Source: Hahella sp050299855
GTDB lineage: Bacteria; Pseudomonadota; Gammaproteobacteria; Pseudomonadales; Oleiphilaceae
Length of the DNA stretch: 64,000 nucleotides
Assembly: GCA_050299855.1 (NCBI GenBank)
Contig: JBNKWQ010000020.1
Span: 41,464-105,463 of the forward strand
Direction of reading: 5' to 3'
Position numbers and translations under genes: made by a program. Below the pieces are notes generated by a model, which did not search any database, was not told the origin of the DNA, and saw only the letters and a program-made list of their open reading frames with translations. Below are positions 34,964-43,804 of this stretch, in pieces. Every line of letters begins with the position of its first letter. The first letter of the stretch is position 1.

Positions 34964-36124
34964 ATGAGCGAGTACTCGATTTTTACTTCAGAATCTGTTT
35001 CCGAAGGCCATCCGGATAAAATGGCGGACCAGATTTCCGACGCCATTCTGGATGCCATAATCAAAGACGACCCACATTCCCGTGTGGCGGTGGAAACGCT
35101 GGTTAAGACCGGAATGGCAGTCATTGCCGGCGAAGTCAGGACCAACACCTATGTGGACCTGGAAGACATTGTCCGCAATGTCATTCTGGACATCGGATAC
35201 GATAGTTCAGATGTCGGTTTTGACGGTGCTTCCTGTGCGGTATTAAATGCCATCGGCAAACAATCCAGCGACATCGCGATGGGTGTGGACGAAGCTGAAG
35301 CCAAAGATCTGGGCGCAGGCGACCAAGGACTGATGTTCGGTTACGCCACCAACGAAACTGAAGTTTTAATGCCGGCACCTATTTATTACGCCCACCGTCT
35401 GGTAGAGCGCCAGGCCTACCTGCGCAAAAACCGCATTCTTCCATGGCTGCGTCCAGATGCCAAAAGCCAGGTGACTCTGCGCTACGAGAATGGCAGGCCC
35501 GTTGCTGTCGATGCCGTGGTACTTTCCACCCAACACTCCCCGGACATCAAACAAGCCGATATCCGCGAAGCGGTGATGGAAGAAATCGTACACCACGTGC
35601 TGCCCAAAGAATGGCTGCACAAAGACACTAAATTCCACATAAACCCTACCGGCCAGTTCATCATCGGTGGCCCTGTAGGGGACTGTGGTTTGACCGGCCG
35701 TAAAATTATTGTTGATACCTACGGCGGCATGGCGCGTCACGGTGGCGGCGCTTTCTCAGGAAAAGATCCTTCCAAGGTAGACCGCTCAGCGGCCTATGCT
35801 GGCCGCTATGTAGCGAAAAACATCGTGGCTTCCGGCCTTGCCGACCGTTGTGAAATTCAGGTGTCTTACGCCATCGGCGTTTCTGAGCCGACGTCAATTT
35901 CCATCAATACTTTCGGCACCGGCAAAGTGGATGACAGTCTGATTGCAGAACTGGTGCGTAAGCATTTTGACCTGCGTGCCGGCGGCCTGATCGACATGCT
36001 CAACCTGCGTCGTCCGATCTATCGCCAAACCGCTTCCTACGGCCATTTCGGACGTACCGGTGATGACTTTACCTGGGAACATACTGACAAAGCCGAAGCC
36101 TTACGCGCTGATGCCGGTCTGTAA
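34964..36124 (+). CDS. metK: S-adenosylmethionine synthetase
   Basis: 386 residues, close to the Escherichia coli length. Signatures are SVSEGHPDKMADQISDAILD (N terminus), GAGDQGLMFGYA (about 115-126) and GGGAFSGKDPSKVDRSA (about 260-276). It makes SAM from methionine and ATP. It lies between the SahR-like regulator and ahcY, and feeds the methyl cycle. ATG at 34964; AGGAAGC precedes it. Confidence 0.97.
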   Translation: MSEYSIFTSESVSEGHPDKMADQISDAILDAIIKDDPHSRVAVETLVKTGMAVIAGEVRTNTYVDLEDIVRNVILDIGYDSSDVGFDGASCAVLNAIGKQSSDIAMGVDEAEAKDLGAGDQGLMFGYATNETEVLMPAPIYYAHRLVERQAYLRKNRILPWLRPDAKSQVTLRYENGRPVAVDAVVLSTQHSPDIKQADIREAVMEEIVHHVLPKEWLHKDTKFHINPTGQFIIGGPVGDCGLTGRKIIVDTYGGMARHGGGAFSGKDPSKVDRSAAYAGRYVAKNIVASGLADRCEIQVSYAIGVSEPTSISINTFGTGKVDDSLIAELVRKHFDLRAGGLIDMLNLRRPIYRQTASYGHFGRTGDDFTWEHTDKAEALRADAGL

Positions 36125-36139
36125 GCACTGAACTCTTTC

Positions 36140-36167
36140 GACCACTTCCCGGACCCGGCGAGTGGTC
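36140..36167 (+). promoter_or_regulatory. Hairpin between metK and ahcY
   Basis: A 7-bp stem GACCACT/AGTGGTC encloses a C/G-rich loop, just ahead of the ahcY ribosome-binding region. No T tract follows (TAAAAAC), so it is not a standard terminator; it may be a processing or stability element. It does not match the S-adenosylhomocysteine riboswitch as I know it. Confidence 0.45.
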
Positions 36168-36190
36168 TAAAAACACAAAGGAATTTTCCA

Positions 36191-37582
36191 ATGTCACAAC
36201 TGCAAAGCGTAGATAACTTCAGCGACTACAAAGTGGCTGACATCAACCTCTCCGGCTGGGGCCGCAGAGAAATTGAAATTGCTGAAGGCGAGATGCCTGC
36301 TTTGATGGCGCTGCGGGAAAAATACCGCGCTGAACAACCCCTGGCCGGTGCCAAAATTCTGGGTTGTATCCACATGACCATTCAAACTGCTGTGTTGATC
36401 GAGACCCTGGTTGCTCTAGGTGCCGAAGTACGCTGGTCATCCTGTAATATTTTCTCTACTCAGGATCATGCTGCTGCAGCTATCGCCGCTGCCGGTATTC
36501 CGGTTTTCGCCTGGAAGGGCGAAACCGAAGAAGAGTACGAGTGGTGCATTAAACAGACTATCGAAAAAGACGGCCAGCCTTGGGCGGCCAACATGGTCCT
36601 GGACGATGGTGGCGACCTGACCGAAATCCTGCACAATGAATACCCACAAATGCTGGAAATCATTCATGGCATTTCCGAGGAAACCACTACTGGTGTTCAC
36701 CGCCTCCTGGACATGATGAAGAAAGGTACCCTTAAAGTTCCGGCCATTAACGTTAACGACTCCGTTACCAAGAGCAAGAACGACAACAAGTACGGTTGTC
36801 GTCACTCGTTGAATGACGCGATCAAGCGCGGAACCGACCACCTGCTGTCAGGCAAAAAAGCATTGGTTATCGGTTACGGTGATGTGGGCAAAGGTTCTGC
36901 CGCCTCGCTGCGTCAGGAAGGCATGATCGTAAAAGTGACTGAGGTGGATCCAATCTGCGCCATGCAAGCCTGCATGGATGGTTACGAAGTGGTTTCCCCC
37001 TACCTGAATGGCCAGAATGACGGTACTGCCACTTCCATTAACACTCTACTGCTGGGTAACACCGATCTGCTGGTCACTACCACAGGGAACGTTAACGTGT
37101 GTGACAAGCACATGCTGGCAGCGCTGAAAAACGGCGCTGTCGTCTGCAATATTGGTCACTTCGACAATGAGATAGACACCAAGTTCATGCGTGACAACTG
37201 GGAATGGGATGAAGTCAAACCCCAGGTACACAAGGTTTATCGCAACCGTGAGCAGAATGACCACCTGATTCTGTTGTCTGAAGGCCGTCTGGTTAACCTG
37301 GGCAACGCCACAGGTCATCCTTCGCGGATTATGGACGGCTCGTTTGCAAACCAGGTTTTGGCACAAATGCATCTTTACGCCGAGAAATTTGCTGATCTGC
37401 CTGCAGACGAAAAGCCCAAAAATCTTTACGTCAAGGTGCTGCCCAAACAACTGGATGAAGAAGTTGCCCGCTATATGGTCGAAGGCTTTAGTGGTGTGAT
37501 CACCCAACTGACCACTACCCAGGCAGAATATATCGGTGTCGCGGTTGAAGGCCCCTACAAGCCTAACGACTACAAATACTGA
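36191..37582 (+). CDS. ahcY: Adenosylhomocysteinase
   Basis: 463 residues, typical of the bacterial long form with the insert in the middle. Motifs include GCIHMTIQTAVLIETL, SCNIFSTQDHAAAAIA, EETTTGVHRL, NDSVTKSKNDNKYGCRHSL and the NAD-binding VIGYGDVGKGSAASLRQ. It splits S-adenosylhomocysteine into adenosine and homocysteine, removing the methylation by-product. It lies 66 bp after metK and ahead of metF, in an order expected for a SahR-controlled SAM cycle. AAGGAATTTTCC precedes the ATG. Confidence 0.97.
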   Translation: MSQLQSVDNFSDYKVADINLSGWGRREIEIAEGEMPALMALREKYRAEQPLAGAKILGCIHMTIQTAVLIETLVALGAEVRWSSCNIFSTQDHAAAAIAAAGIPVFAWKGETEEEYEWCIKQTIEKDGQPWAANMVLDDGGDLTEILHNEYPQMLEIIHGISEETTTGVHRLLDMMKKGTLKVPAINVNDSVTKSKNDNKYGCRHSLNDAIKRGTDHLLSGKKALVIGYGDVGKGSAASLRQEGMIVKVTEVDPICAMQACMDGYEVVSPYLNGQNDGTATSINTLLLGNTDLLVTTTGNVNVCDKHMLAALKNGAVVCNIGHFDNEIDTKFMRDNWEWDEVKPQVHKVYRNREQNDHLILLSEGRLVNLGNATGHPSRIMDGSFANQVLAQMHLYAEKFADLPADEKPKNLYVKVLPKQLDEEVARYMVEGFSGVITQLTTTQAEYIGVAVEGPYKPNDYKY

Positions 37583-37625
37583 TCTGCAGCGGACTTTGCA
37601 GTTATAAATCTGAACTATACATACT

Positions 37626-37654
37626 CAGGGAGCGGGCCCTCCAGCTCCTCCCTG
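37626..37654 (+). other. Small hairpin between ahcY and metF
   Basis: CAGGGAG (37626-37632) pairs with CTCCCTG (37648-37654). It lies 23 nt before the metF start, with no T tract. A weak element that could influence metF translation. Confidence 0.35.
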
Positions 37655-37676
37655 TACTTTGCCGAGAGAAGCAACA

Positions 37677-38546
37677 ATGGAAACCCAAAAGCAGTTTAAG
37701 CGCCGCTTCAGTTTTGAGTTCTTTCCGCCCAAGACTGCGGAAGGGATGAACAAACTACAAATCGTCAGAGACAAACTGGCGACCCGTAATCCGGATTTTT
37801 TTTCGGTCACTTACGGTGCCGGTGGCTCCACCCGTGAAAGAACGATCGATACCGTAACCACCCTGCACAAACAGGGGATATCAACCGCCCCCCATTTATC
37901 CTGTATTGGCGCTACCCGCGACTCAGTGGCAGAGCTGCTGAACATTTATAGGGAAAATGGCATCCAAAGAATCGTTGCCTTACGTGGTGACCTGCCGTCT
38001 GGAATGGGTGCCGGAGGATCTGCGGAATTGCGTTATGCCAATGAACTGGTGTCGTTTATTCGCGAGCACTCTGGCGATCACTTTTCTATCGAAGTTGCGG
38101 CCTACCCGGAATTTCATCCACAGGCCAAAAATGCCGAAGCTGACCTGGCCAATTTCAAACGTAAAGTTGAAGCCGGTGCCACCAGCGCTATTACGCAATA
38201 CTTCTATAGCGCCGATGCCTATTTCTATTTCATTGAACGTTGTGAACAATCCGGCCTCAATATTCCTATCGTGCCCGGCGTTATGCCAATCACCAATTAC
38301 AGTAGGCTGGCACGCTTCAGCGACATGTGTGGCGCTGAAATTCCACGCTGGATTCGCAAACAGCTGGAGGCCTACGGCGACGACATGACCAGCATTGTCC
38401 AGTTTGGCGAAGAAGTAGTAACCCGGCTTTGCGAAGACCTTTTGAAAGCCGGAGCGCCTGGCCTGCATTTCTATACGCTGAACCAGGCAGAACCCAGTCT
38501 GGCGATTTGGGATCATCTCGATCTGGGCGATAAAATTTCATTCTAA
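37677..38546 (+). CDS. metF: Methylenetetrahydrofolate reductase
   Basis: 289 residues (Escherichia coli MetF is 296). Motifs are FSFEFFPPKTAEGM at the start, VTYGAGGSTRERTIDTV, HLSCIGATRDSV, IVALRGDLPSG and VPGVMPITNYSRLARF. It reduces methylene-THF to methyl-THF with FAD and NADH, supplying the methyl group for methionine and so for MetK. I chose the ATG at 37677; GAGAGAAG precedes it and a TTG 18 nt upstream is less likely. Last gene of the regulator-metK-ahcY-metF group. Confidence 0.95.
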   Translation: METQKQFKRRFSFEFFPPKTAEGMNKLQIVRDKLATRNPDFFSVTYGAGGSTRERTIDTVTTLHKQGISTAPHLSCIGATRDSVAELLNIYRENGIQRIVALRGDLPSGMGAGGSAELRYANELVSFIREHSGDHFSIEVAAYPEFHPQAKNAEADLANFKRKVEAGATSAITQYFYSADAYFYFIERCEQSGLNIPIVPGVMPITNYSRLARFSDMCGAEIPRWIRKQLEAYGDDMTSIVQFGEEVVTRLCEDLLKAGAPGLHFYTLNQAEPSLAIWDHLDLGDKISF

Positions 38547-38555
38547 ATCCTTTCG

Positions 38556-38592
38556 GCCTGCAGCATGACAACGACTGCAGGCTGGAATTGTT
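38556..38592 (+). terminator. Possible terminator after metF
   Basis: Perfect 8-bp stem GCCTGCAG (38556-38563) / CTGCAGGC (38575-38582) just past the metF stop. The following TGGAATTGTTTCC is only weakly T-rich, so termination would be inefficient or Rho-assisted. Confidence 0.5.
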
Positions 38593-38703
38593 TCCTGTTA
38601 TGATCAAAATAACACCGTATTACTCCTGGCAACGTACAGCCCAAAAATTCAGCTTATAAAACTTTTCTGATAACGCTCAAGCAGAAATCTTAACGTATAC
38701 TCC

Positions 38704-38734
38704 TAGGGTGCTGACGTTTTGCCAGCAGACCCTA
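38704..38734. repeat. Short relative of the dispersed palindromic repeat, upstream of the GGDEF-EAL gene
   Basis: TAGGGTGCTGACGTTTT, a short turn, then CAGCAGACCCTA forms an imperfect hairpin. Its ends (TAGGGT and AGACCCTA) and the TGACGTTT core agree with the palindromic element at 63368-63417. It lies about 70 bp before the GGDEF-EAL start and would be in its leader. The relationship is by eye. Confidence 0.45.
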
Positions 38735-38802
38735 AATAGATAGAGCTTGGAGCTTTTTTGGGGCAGCTCCCAACAGTATCTGGCAATGTTATAGGGACAT
38801 TG

Positions 38803-41562
38803 ATGAACTCCATCGGACCATTGAGCCGTGTGATAGCAGTCTGTTTGTTGTCTCTGGCAGTCACCATTCTGCTGGTGTCGGACTTTGTAATAAGAAAGCA
38901 GGCTGTTAGCCAGGACCTGCAGGAAGAGCTAATTCACCTTAGAAATGATCTGAATGCCAGAGTTAGAGCGCTGCAGGATCCTCTGCTCATACTGAACTCT
39001 CTAACCATCACGGATCTGGATACCTCCAGCAGCACGCCTATTGAAAGCACCTTTTTGGCCGAGGCTGAATACTATCCCGAGGCCAATTATTTCTCTGTTC
39101 CCCTCGATAAAATAAACGCCAGCGACCCTGTCCTGGGTTCACTCAAGGGATCAGGTGACTACAGAGCGAGAGGGCCTGGGTTTTACCGGGAAATGGATGT
39201 CATATTGAGGCAGGCCGGATTGATGAACTCCATGGCCAAGGCCATGCCTGAACTAACCCGTATTTATTATTTTTCACGGGAACAATTTGTCCTTGGACTG
39301 CCCTCCCCTCCATCTTCATTGGTCTTTAACCTCAACTCCGACCTATTGCACAAATTTCATGATATGGCGCGCCCATACCAGAATCCCGGCCACGAGTTAT
39401 TCTGGACACTGGCGACTGTCAATGCGGAAACCGATGAAATTTCTGCCACCATATTAAAACCAGTCTATGCCGATAACGTACTGCGTGGGCTAACTGCGAT
39501 AGACGTCGACATCCATCTGCTGTCATCCCATCTGCCCGCCGGCATTAATGATATCGGCAGACTTATGCTGGTAGATGCAGGCAATCATGTGCTGACGGGA
39601 GCAAGATTGGCTTCAAAAGCGGAGCTAATCAACTTTGCCCAGGCACTGCCCGACCAGGTGGGTCATTTCATCACCCACCCCTTTGATATTTCAATCGACG
39701 AATTCATTAAGGTAAAAAATACGAATCTGTTGCGGCAGGAAATTGCGGGGCCTGGCTGGCATCTTATTCTGGAAGTCTCAGACTCCGAGTTAACCAAGGC
39801 CGCCCTTAGTCTCATGGACGCCGATCTGGTGGCCGCAGTGCTGCTGATAATTCTGTGTCTGCTGGTAATGCGTAGCTGGTATGACAGATCCCGCTTGCAG
39901 GAAAGCCGTGGGCGCTATAACGCCATATTCCGCCAATCCACTGCGCCTCAGATCATTGTGGCTGGAGACGGCAGCAGAATCCTCAACGTCAATGCGGCGG
40001 CCTGTTCACTATTTGGCTTTTCCCGCCAGACTCTGAAGGATATTCCTCTAACCAACCTGATCATTAGCAAAGCCGGCGCCCAGGAGCTATACAACAGCCT
40101 TAGTGAAAAGGGTGTTACCGTGACCAAATGCCGTGTCGCCGACGGCCAGGAGAGAGACCTGGAAATATACAAGTCCACGCTGACTTTGGACAACAGGATG
40201 TGTTTCTATCTGGTCATCCATGATATTACCGAGCGGGTTCGAACAGAGCAGCATGTCCGCTATCAGGCTTACTTCGACCCTCTGACTCAACTGCCAAACC
40301 GCAATCACCTGTTTGAGCATCTGCGGCAGCTTATAGCTTCTCATCGCCGGGAAGAGCAAACTCTGGCACTGCTGTTTATTGACCTTGACCGATTTAAACA
40401 GGTGAATGACAACCTGGGCCATGACATCGGCGATAAACTATTGCAACAAGTAGCGCACCGGTTACGGGATCGTCTGAGAGAAAGCGATATGCTGTCTCGG
40501 CTTGGAGGCGACGAATTTACCGTGATTCTGCCTCACTTGAGGGATGAAATGGACGCCAGCCACGTGGCCAAAACCCTACTGACCCAATTGCACGAACCTT
40601 TCCATATCGAGAGCTATGAAGTAGGGTTGGGGGCAAGTATCGGTATCACTATCTACCCACGAGATGGTAGCGACCCCAGCACATTGTTAAAACATGCCGA
40701 TATCGCCATGTACAAAGCCAAAGACAACGGACGTAACCAGTTCCGCTTTTTTGAAGATCAAATGAACAGAGAGGCCAAACATCGTAGCTTGCTGGAAATT
40801 GACATCCAGAATGCGGTCCGTTCGAATCAGTTCCTGCTGGAATACCAGCCTATCTTCTCTGCGCAAAACGGCATTCTGGTGGGTATAGAAGCACTGCTGC
40901 GCTGGGACCATCCACGCCTGGGCATCCTCAAACCTGAGGACTTCATGTTTATTGCGGAAGAAACCGGCGTCATTGTGGATATCAGTGACTGGGTGTTGCA
41001 ACAGGTACACCTTCATTACGTCAGGTTCTGCGGCGAATGCGGCTCTGACGATGTATGCCCTTTCATATCGCTGAACATTTCCCACCGCCAGTTGATGCAC
41101 GAAAACCATCTACAGCATTGGCGCGAAATATTGCAGACTGACAACCGGTTTGCCAAAAACGTCTTGCTTGAAATAACCGAAGGTATCCTCAACTCGCAAT
41201 TGATAGACGGCCGCTTCGGCCTGAGCAGTCTGCTCAACCTGGGACCAAAAATCTGCCTGGATGATTTTGGCAAACCTAATTCAACATTGAAGGCTCTACG
41301 TCAGTTCCCCATCAGTGTACTGAAGGTGGATCGGCTGATGATTAAGAATGTTCTGACGTCACCGACCGATGCTGCTTATTGCCGAGCCATTATTTCACTT
41401 GCCCGGACTCTGGAGATAAAGGTCTCTGCAGAAGGTGTGGAAACCAAAGAACAGTATGACTGGCTGCGTGAAGCCGGCTGTGATTTTATTCAAGGGTACT
41501 ATCTGGGGCGGGAAGGATCTGCCGATGAGATTGCGAGATTATTACAACGACAAATGGCCTGA
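38803..41562 (+). CDS. Membrane-anchored PAS-GGDEF-EAL protein
   Basis: 919 residues. Two membrane segments (about 8-30 and near 335-360) bracket a large periplasmic sensor. A PAS domain spans about 375-480 (RYNAIFRQSTAPQIIV). The GGDEF domain has an intact GGDEF (568-572) with the RESD inhibitory site five residues before. The EAL domain has intact EALLR (696-700), then ILEITEGIL-like LLEITEGILN, LDDFGKP in place of DDFGTG and SAEGVETKEQ. It could make and break cyclic di-GMP. The loop change (GKPNS for GTGYS) may weaken the phosphodiesterase. I chose the ATG at 38803 (AGGGACATTG upstream); an upstream TTG at 38758 is also open. Confidence 0.9.
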   Translation: MNSIGPLSRVIAVCLLSLAVTILLVSDFVIRKQAVSQDLQEELIHLRNDLNARVRALQDPLLILNSLTITDLDTSSSTPIESTFLAEAEYYPEANYFSVPLDKINASDPVLGSLKGSGDYRARGPGFYREMDVILRQAGLMNSMAKAMPELTRIYYFSREQFVLGLPSPPSSLVFNLNSDLLHKFHDMARPYQNPGHELFWTLATVNAETDEISATILKPVYADNVLRGLTAIDVDIHLLSSHLPAGINDIGRLMLVDAGNHVLTGARLASKAELINFAQALPDQVGHFITHPFDISIDEFIKVKNTNLLRQEIAGPGWHLILEVSDSELTKAALSLMDADLVAAVLLIILCLLVMRSWYDRSRLQESRGRYNAIFRQSTAPQIIVAGDGSRILNVNAAACSLFGFSRQTLKDIPLTNLIISKAGAQELYNSLSEKGVTVTKCRVADGQERDLEIYKSTLTLDNRMCFYLVIHDITERVRTEQHVRYQAYFDPLTQLPNRNHLFEHLRQLIASHRREEQTLALLFIDLDRFKQVNDNLGHDIGDKLLQQVAHRLRDRLRESDMLSRLGGDEFTVILPHLRDEMDASHVAKTLLTQLHEPFHIESYEVGLGASIGITIYPRDGSDPSTLLKHADIAMYKAKDNGRNQFRFFEDQMNREAKHRSLLEIDIQNAVRSNQFLLEYQPIFSAQNGILVGIEALLRWDHPRLGILKPEDFMFIAEETGVIVDISDWVLQQVHLHYVRFCGECGSDDVCPFISLNISHRQLMHENHLQHWREILQTDNRFAKNVLLEITEGILNSQLIDGRFGLSSLLNLGPKICLDDFGKPNSTLKALRQFPISVLKVDRLMIKNVLTSPTDAAYCRAIISLARTLEIKVSAEGVETKEQYDWLREAGCDFIQGYYLGREGSADEIARLLQRQMA

Positions 41563-41754
41563 CGACACCGTCCCCATCATTTGCCAGAAAACCTGCGCCA
41601 ACAGCAATTGACAAACTCCCGCCAAATTATAAAAGTGCTCAACCCAGGCAAAGGTTTTGGGCCAGGCGTAAAACTGCCCATAGATGCAGTTAAAACCGTC
41701 AACAATCATAACTGACGGATAACATCATTACTATTAATTGCAGAAGGACTTTCA

Positions 41755-42519
41755 GTGCGGACCATTCGAGTTTTTTGCGACCACCCACTGCCACCGGGAG
41801 CGACTATCGACCTGGGCCAGGATATCGCTAACTATATGGGGCGAGTGCTGCGCCTGAAACCCCAGGACCAGATCGTGTTGTTCAACGGACAGGGGTTCGA
41901 TATGGAAGCCACCATTCTTTCCATAGAACGTAAATCCATCAGTCTGCAGTTGGGTCGGCCGTTGCCGATCTCCAGCGAATCCCCGCTCAATGTCACCCTG
42001 GGCCAAGTCGTGTCCCGCGGCGATCGTATGGATTATGCCGTGCAAAAAGCTACCGAACTTGGTGTCACCTCGGTTGCACCATTGACTAGTGAGCGTTGCG
42101 AAGTCCGCCTGGATGACGATCGCAGGGAAAAAAGGCGCCAGCACTGGCAACAGGTCATTATCAGCGCCTGCGAGCAGTCAGGCCGGGTACTGATTCCTGA
42201 GGTTGCGCCTATACAGTCACTGCAACAATGGCTGGAATCCGCTAATGCAGATCTCAAGCTCATTCTCCACCCCTATGCGGGCAGCGATCAGGCCAATGGA
42301 ATCTGGTCAGACGATTCCAAGCCACCGGGATCCGTGTTATTACTGGTCGGTCCGGAAGGCGGCTTTAACGATCTGGAAGTCAGCCTGGCTGAGCAGGCCG
42401 GATTCAAGCGCCTAAGCCTGGGACCGCGCATTCTCAGGACTGAAACAGCACCGGTGGCAGCGCTCAGTTATCTGCAATATCTGTGGGGCGATTTTCAAAA
42501 TTCACTGGGACCCTTATGA
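41755..42519 (+). CDS. rsmE: 16S rRNA (uracil-1498-N3)-methyltransferase
   Basis: 254 residues from a GTG start at 41755, preceded by AAGGA at 7 nt. The N-terminal PUA-like part starts RTIRVFCDHPLPPG and the SPOUT knot region carries LGQVVSRGDRMDYAVQKATELGV split over two segments, VGPEGGFNDLEV and LGPRILRTETAPVAAL. It methylates U1498 of 16S rRNA with SAM. Its stop overlaps the start of the RND adaptor by ATGA, so the efflux genes are translationally coupled to it. Confidence 0.95.
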   Translation: MRTIRVFCDHPLPPGATIDLGQDIANYMGRVLRLKPQDQIVLFNGQGFDMEATILSIERKSISLQLGRPLPISSESPLNVTLGQVVSRGDRMDYAVQKATELGVTSVAPLTSERCEVRLDDDRREKRRQHWQQVIISACEQSGRVLIPEVAPIQSLQQWLESANADLKLILHPYAGSDQANGIWSDDSKPPGSVLLLVGPEGGFNDLEVSLAEQAGFKRLSLGPRILRTETAPVAALSYLQYLWGDFQNSLGPL

Positions 42520-43790
42520 GTACAAGAAATAGCAAACACCTGGTCTTTATCGGCATTATTCTATGCACTGTTTTACTGGTCGGCTTTCTGGTGAGTTCGA
42601 AACCTGCGCCTCCCCTGAAACCCAAACAGGAAACCGTTTGGACGGTTGATGTTGAACCATTGCACAAGGTAGACCGCGCTCCAGAACTGGAACTGATCGG
42701 GGAAGTCGAATCCACTCAGAGATCGCTGCTGACCAGCCGGGTTAATACCTCAGTAACAACAACGCCATTCCTGGCCGGCAGTAGTTTTCAGCAGGGTGAT
42801 GTGCTGCTGCAAATGGATGCCGTTGAGGTTGAAGCGCTGCTGATTCAGCGCCGCGCTGATGTCATGGAGCTCAACGCTGCCATTAATGAGGCCAAGGCCC
42901 GCCATGAAGCCAATTTGGCATCACTGAAAACAGAACAGACCATGCTGGAGTTGAGCCAAAAGGCTTATGACCGCCAGCAACGTCTCAGACAAAACAACGT
43001 GACCTCTGAAGAACGCTCCGAAACAGCCCTCAGCGCCCTCTACCAGCAGCAGTTGGCGGTCACTAACCGCAAACTTAGCGTGGATAACTTTATCAATACG
43101 CTACACCAGCTGGAAGCACGCCTGCAACGCGCCCAGGCCCAACTGACGCTTGCAGAACTGGATATGGCACAAACGCAATTACAAGCGCCATACGCAGGCA
43201 AGGTGGTGGCTGTCCACGTTGCGGTGGGTGAGCGCGTTCGTCCAGGAGATCCTTTGATCGAGCTGGTTGCTACCGACAGTCTTGAAGTCAAGGCCCAAAT
43301 TCCTGATCGCTGGGTACCGGAAGTCCGAGCCATGTTACAAAACGAGGGTAAAGCCTCCGCCTATGCAGACGTCTATGGCATACAGGTCCTAATGACTTTA
43401 GAACGCATTGCTGCCGCAGCCAATTCAGGCACTGGTGGCATTAATGTCTATCTTAGTCCAGCCGATGGTGAGGATCTGCCGTTAGGCAAACCTGTGGAGT
43501 TGCACGTAAAACTGCCACAGAAACAGGATGCCTACACCGTTCAGCTTAGCGCCATCTATGGTGACGACCGTATCTACCTGATCTCTGAAGAATCTCGCTT
43601 ACAAGCGGTGACCATCAACCGTCTGGGTCGCTATCGTGACAAGGACGGATTGGAAGGAGTCATCTTCACCGGCAAGGACCTGAAAGAAGGGGCACAGGTT
43701 ATCACTACCCAGTTACCTAAGGCCGTCACCGGCTTGAAGGTTCAGTCGCGGCAGCATGCAGTTAGCACTGCCACTAATGCCGAAGGCTGA
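42516..43790 (+). CDS. RND efflux periplasmic adaptor (HlyD/MFP family)
   Basis: 424 residues. An N-terminal anchor (about 8-28: LVFIGIILCTVLLVGFLVSS) is followed by the lipoyl half-motifs, a long coiled-coil hairpin (about 105-220, including LNAAINEAKARHEANLASLKT) and the second half LQAPYAGKVVAVHVAVGERV, then beta-barrel and membrane-proximal domains. It bridges the inner-membrane pump and an outer-membrane channel. The ATG at 42516 overlaps the rsmE stop (ATGA). The RND pump follows after 14 bp. No outer-membrane factor gene is adjacent. Confidence 0.9.
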   Translation: MSTRNSKHLVFIGIILCTVLLVGFLVSSKPAPPLKPKQETVWTVDVEPLHKVDRAPELELIGEVESTQRSLLTSRVNTSVTTTPFLAGSSFQQGDVLLQMDAVEVEALLIQRRADVMELNAAINEAKARHEANLASLKTEQTMLELSQKAYDRQQRLRQNNVTSEERSETALSALYQQQLAVTNRKLSVDNFINTLHQLEARLQRAQAQLTLAELDMAQTQLQAPYAGKVVAVHVAVGERVRPGDPLIELVATDSLEVKAQIPDRWVPEVRAMLQNEGKASAYADVYGIQVLMTLERIAAAANSGTGGINVYLSPADGEDLPLGKPVELHVKLPQKQDAYTVQLSAIYGDDRIYLISEESRLQAVTINRLGRYRDKDGLEGVIFTGKDLKEGAQVITTQLPKAVTGLKVQSRQHAVSTATNAEG

Positions 43791-43804
43791 GAAAGGATAC
43801 TTAC

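Noticed and set aside
36125..36190. S-adenosylhomocysteine riboswitch ahead of ahcY
   Set aside because: The 66-bp gap has only a simple 7-bp hairpin and lacks the conserved core I know from that riboswitch; a protein regulator gene is present instead.
38547..38802. Cyclic-di-GMP riboswitch upstream of the GGDEF-EAL gene
   Set aside because: Two hairpins are present, but the conserved GEMM core sequences are not; one hairpin is better explained as a relative of the dispersed repeat.
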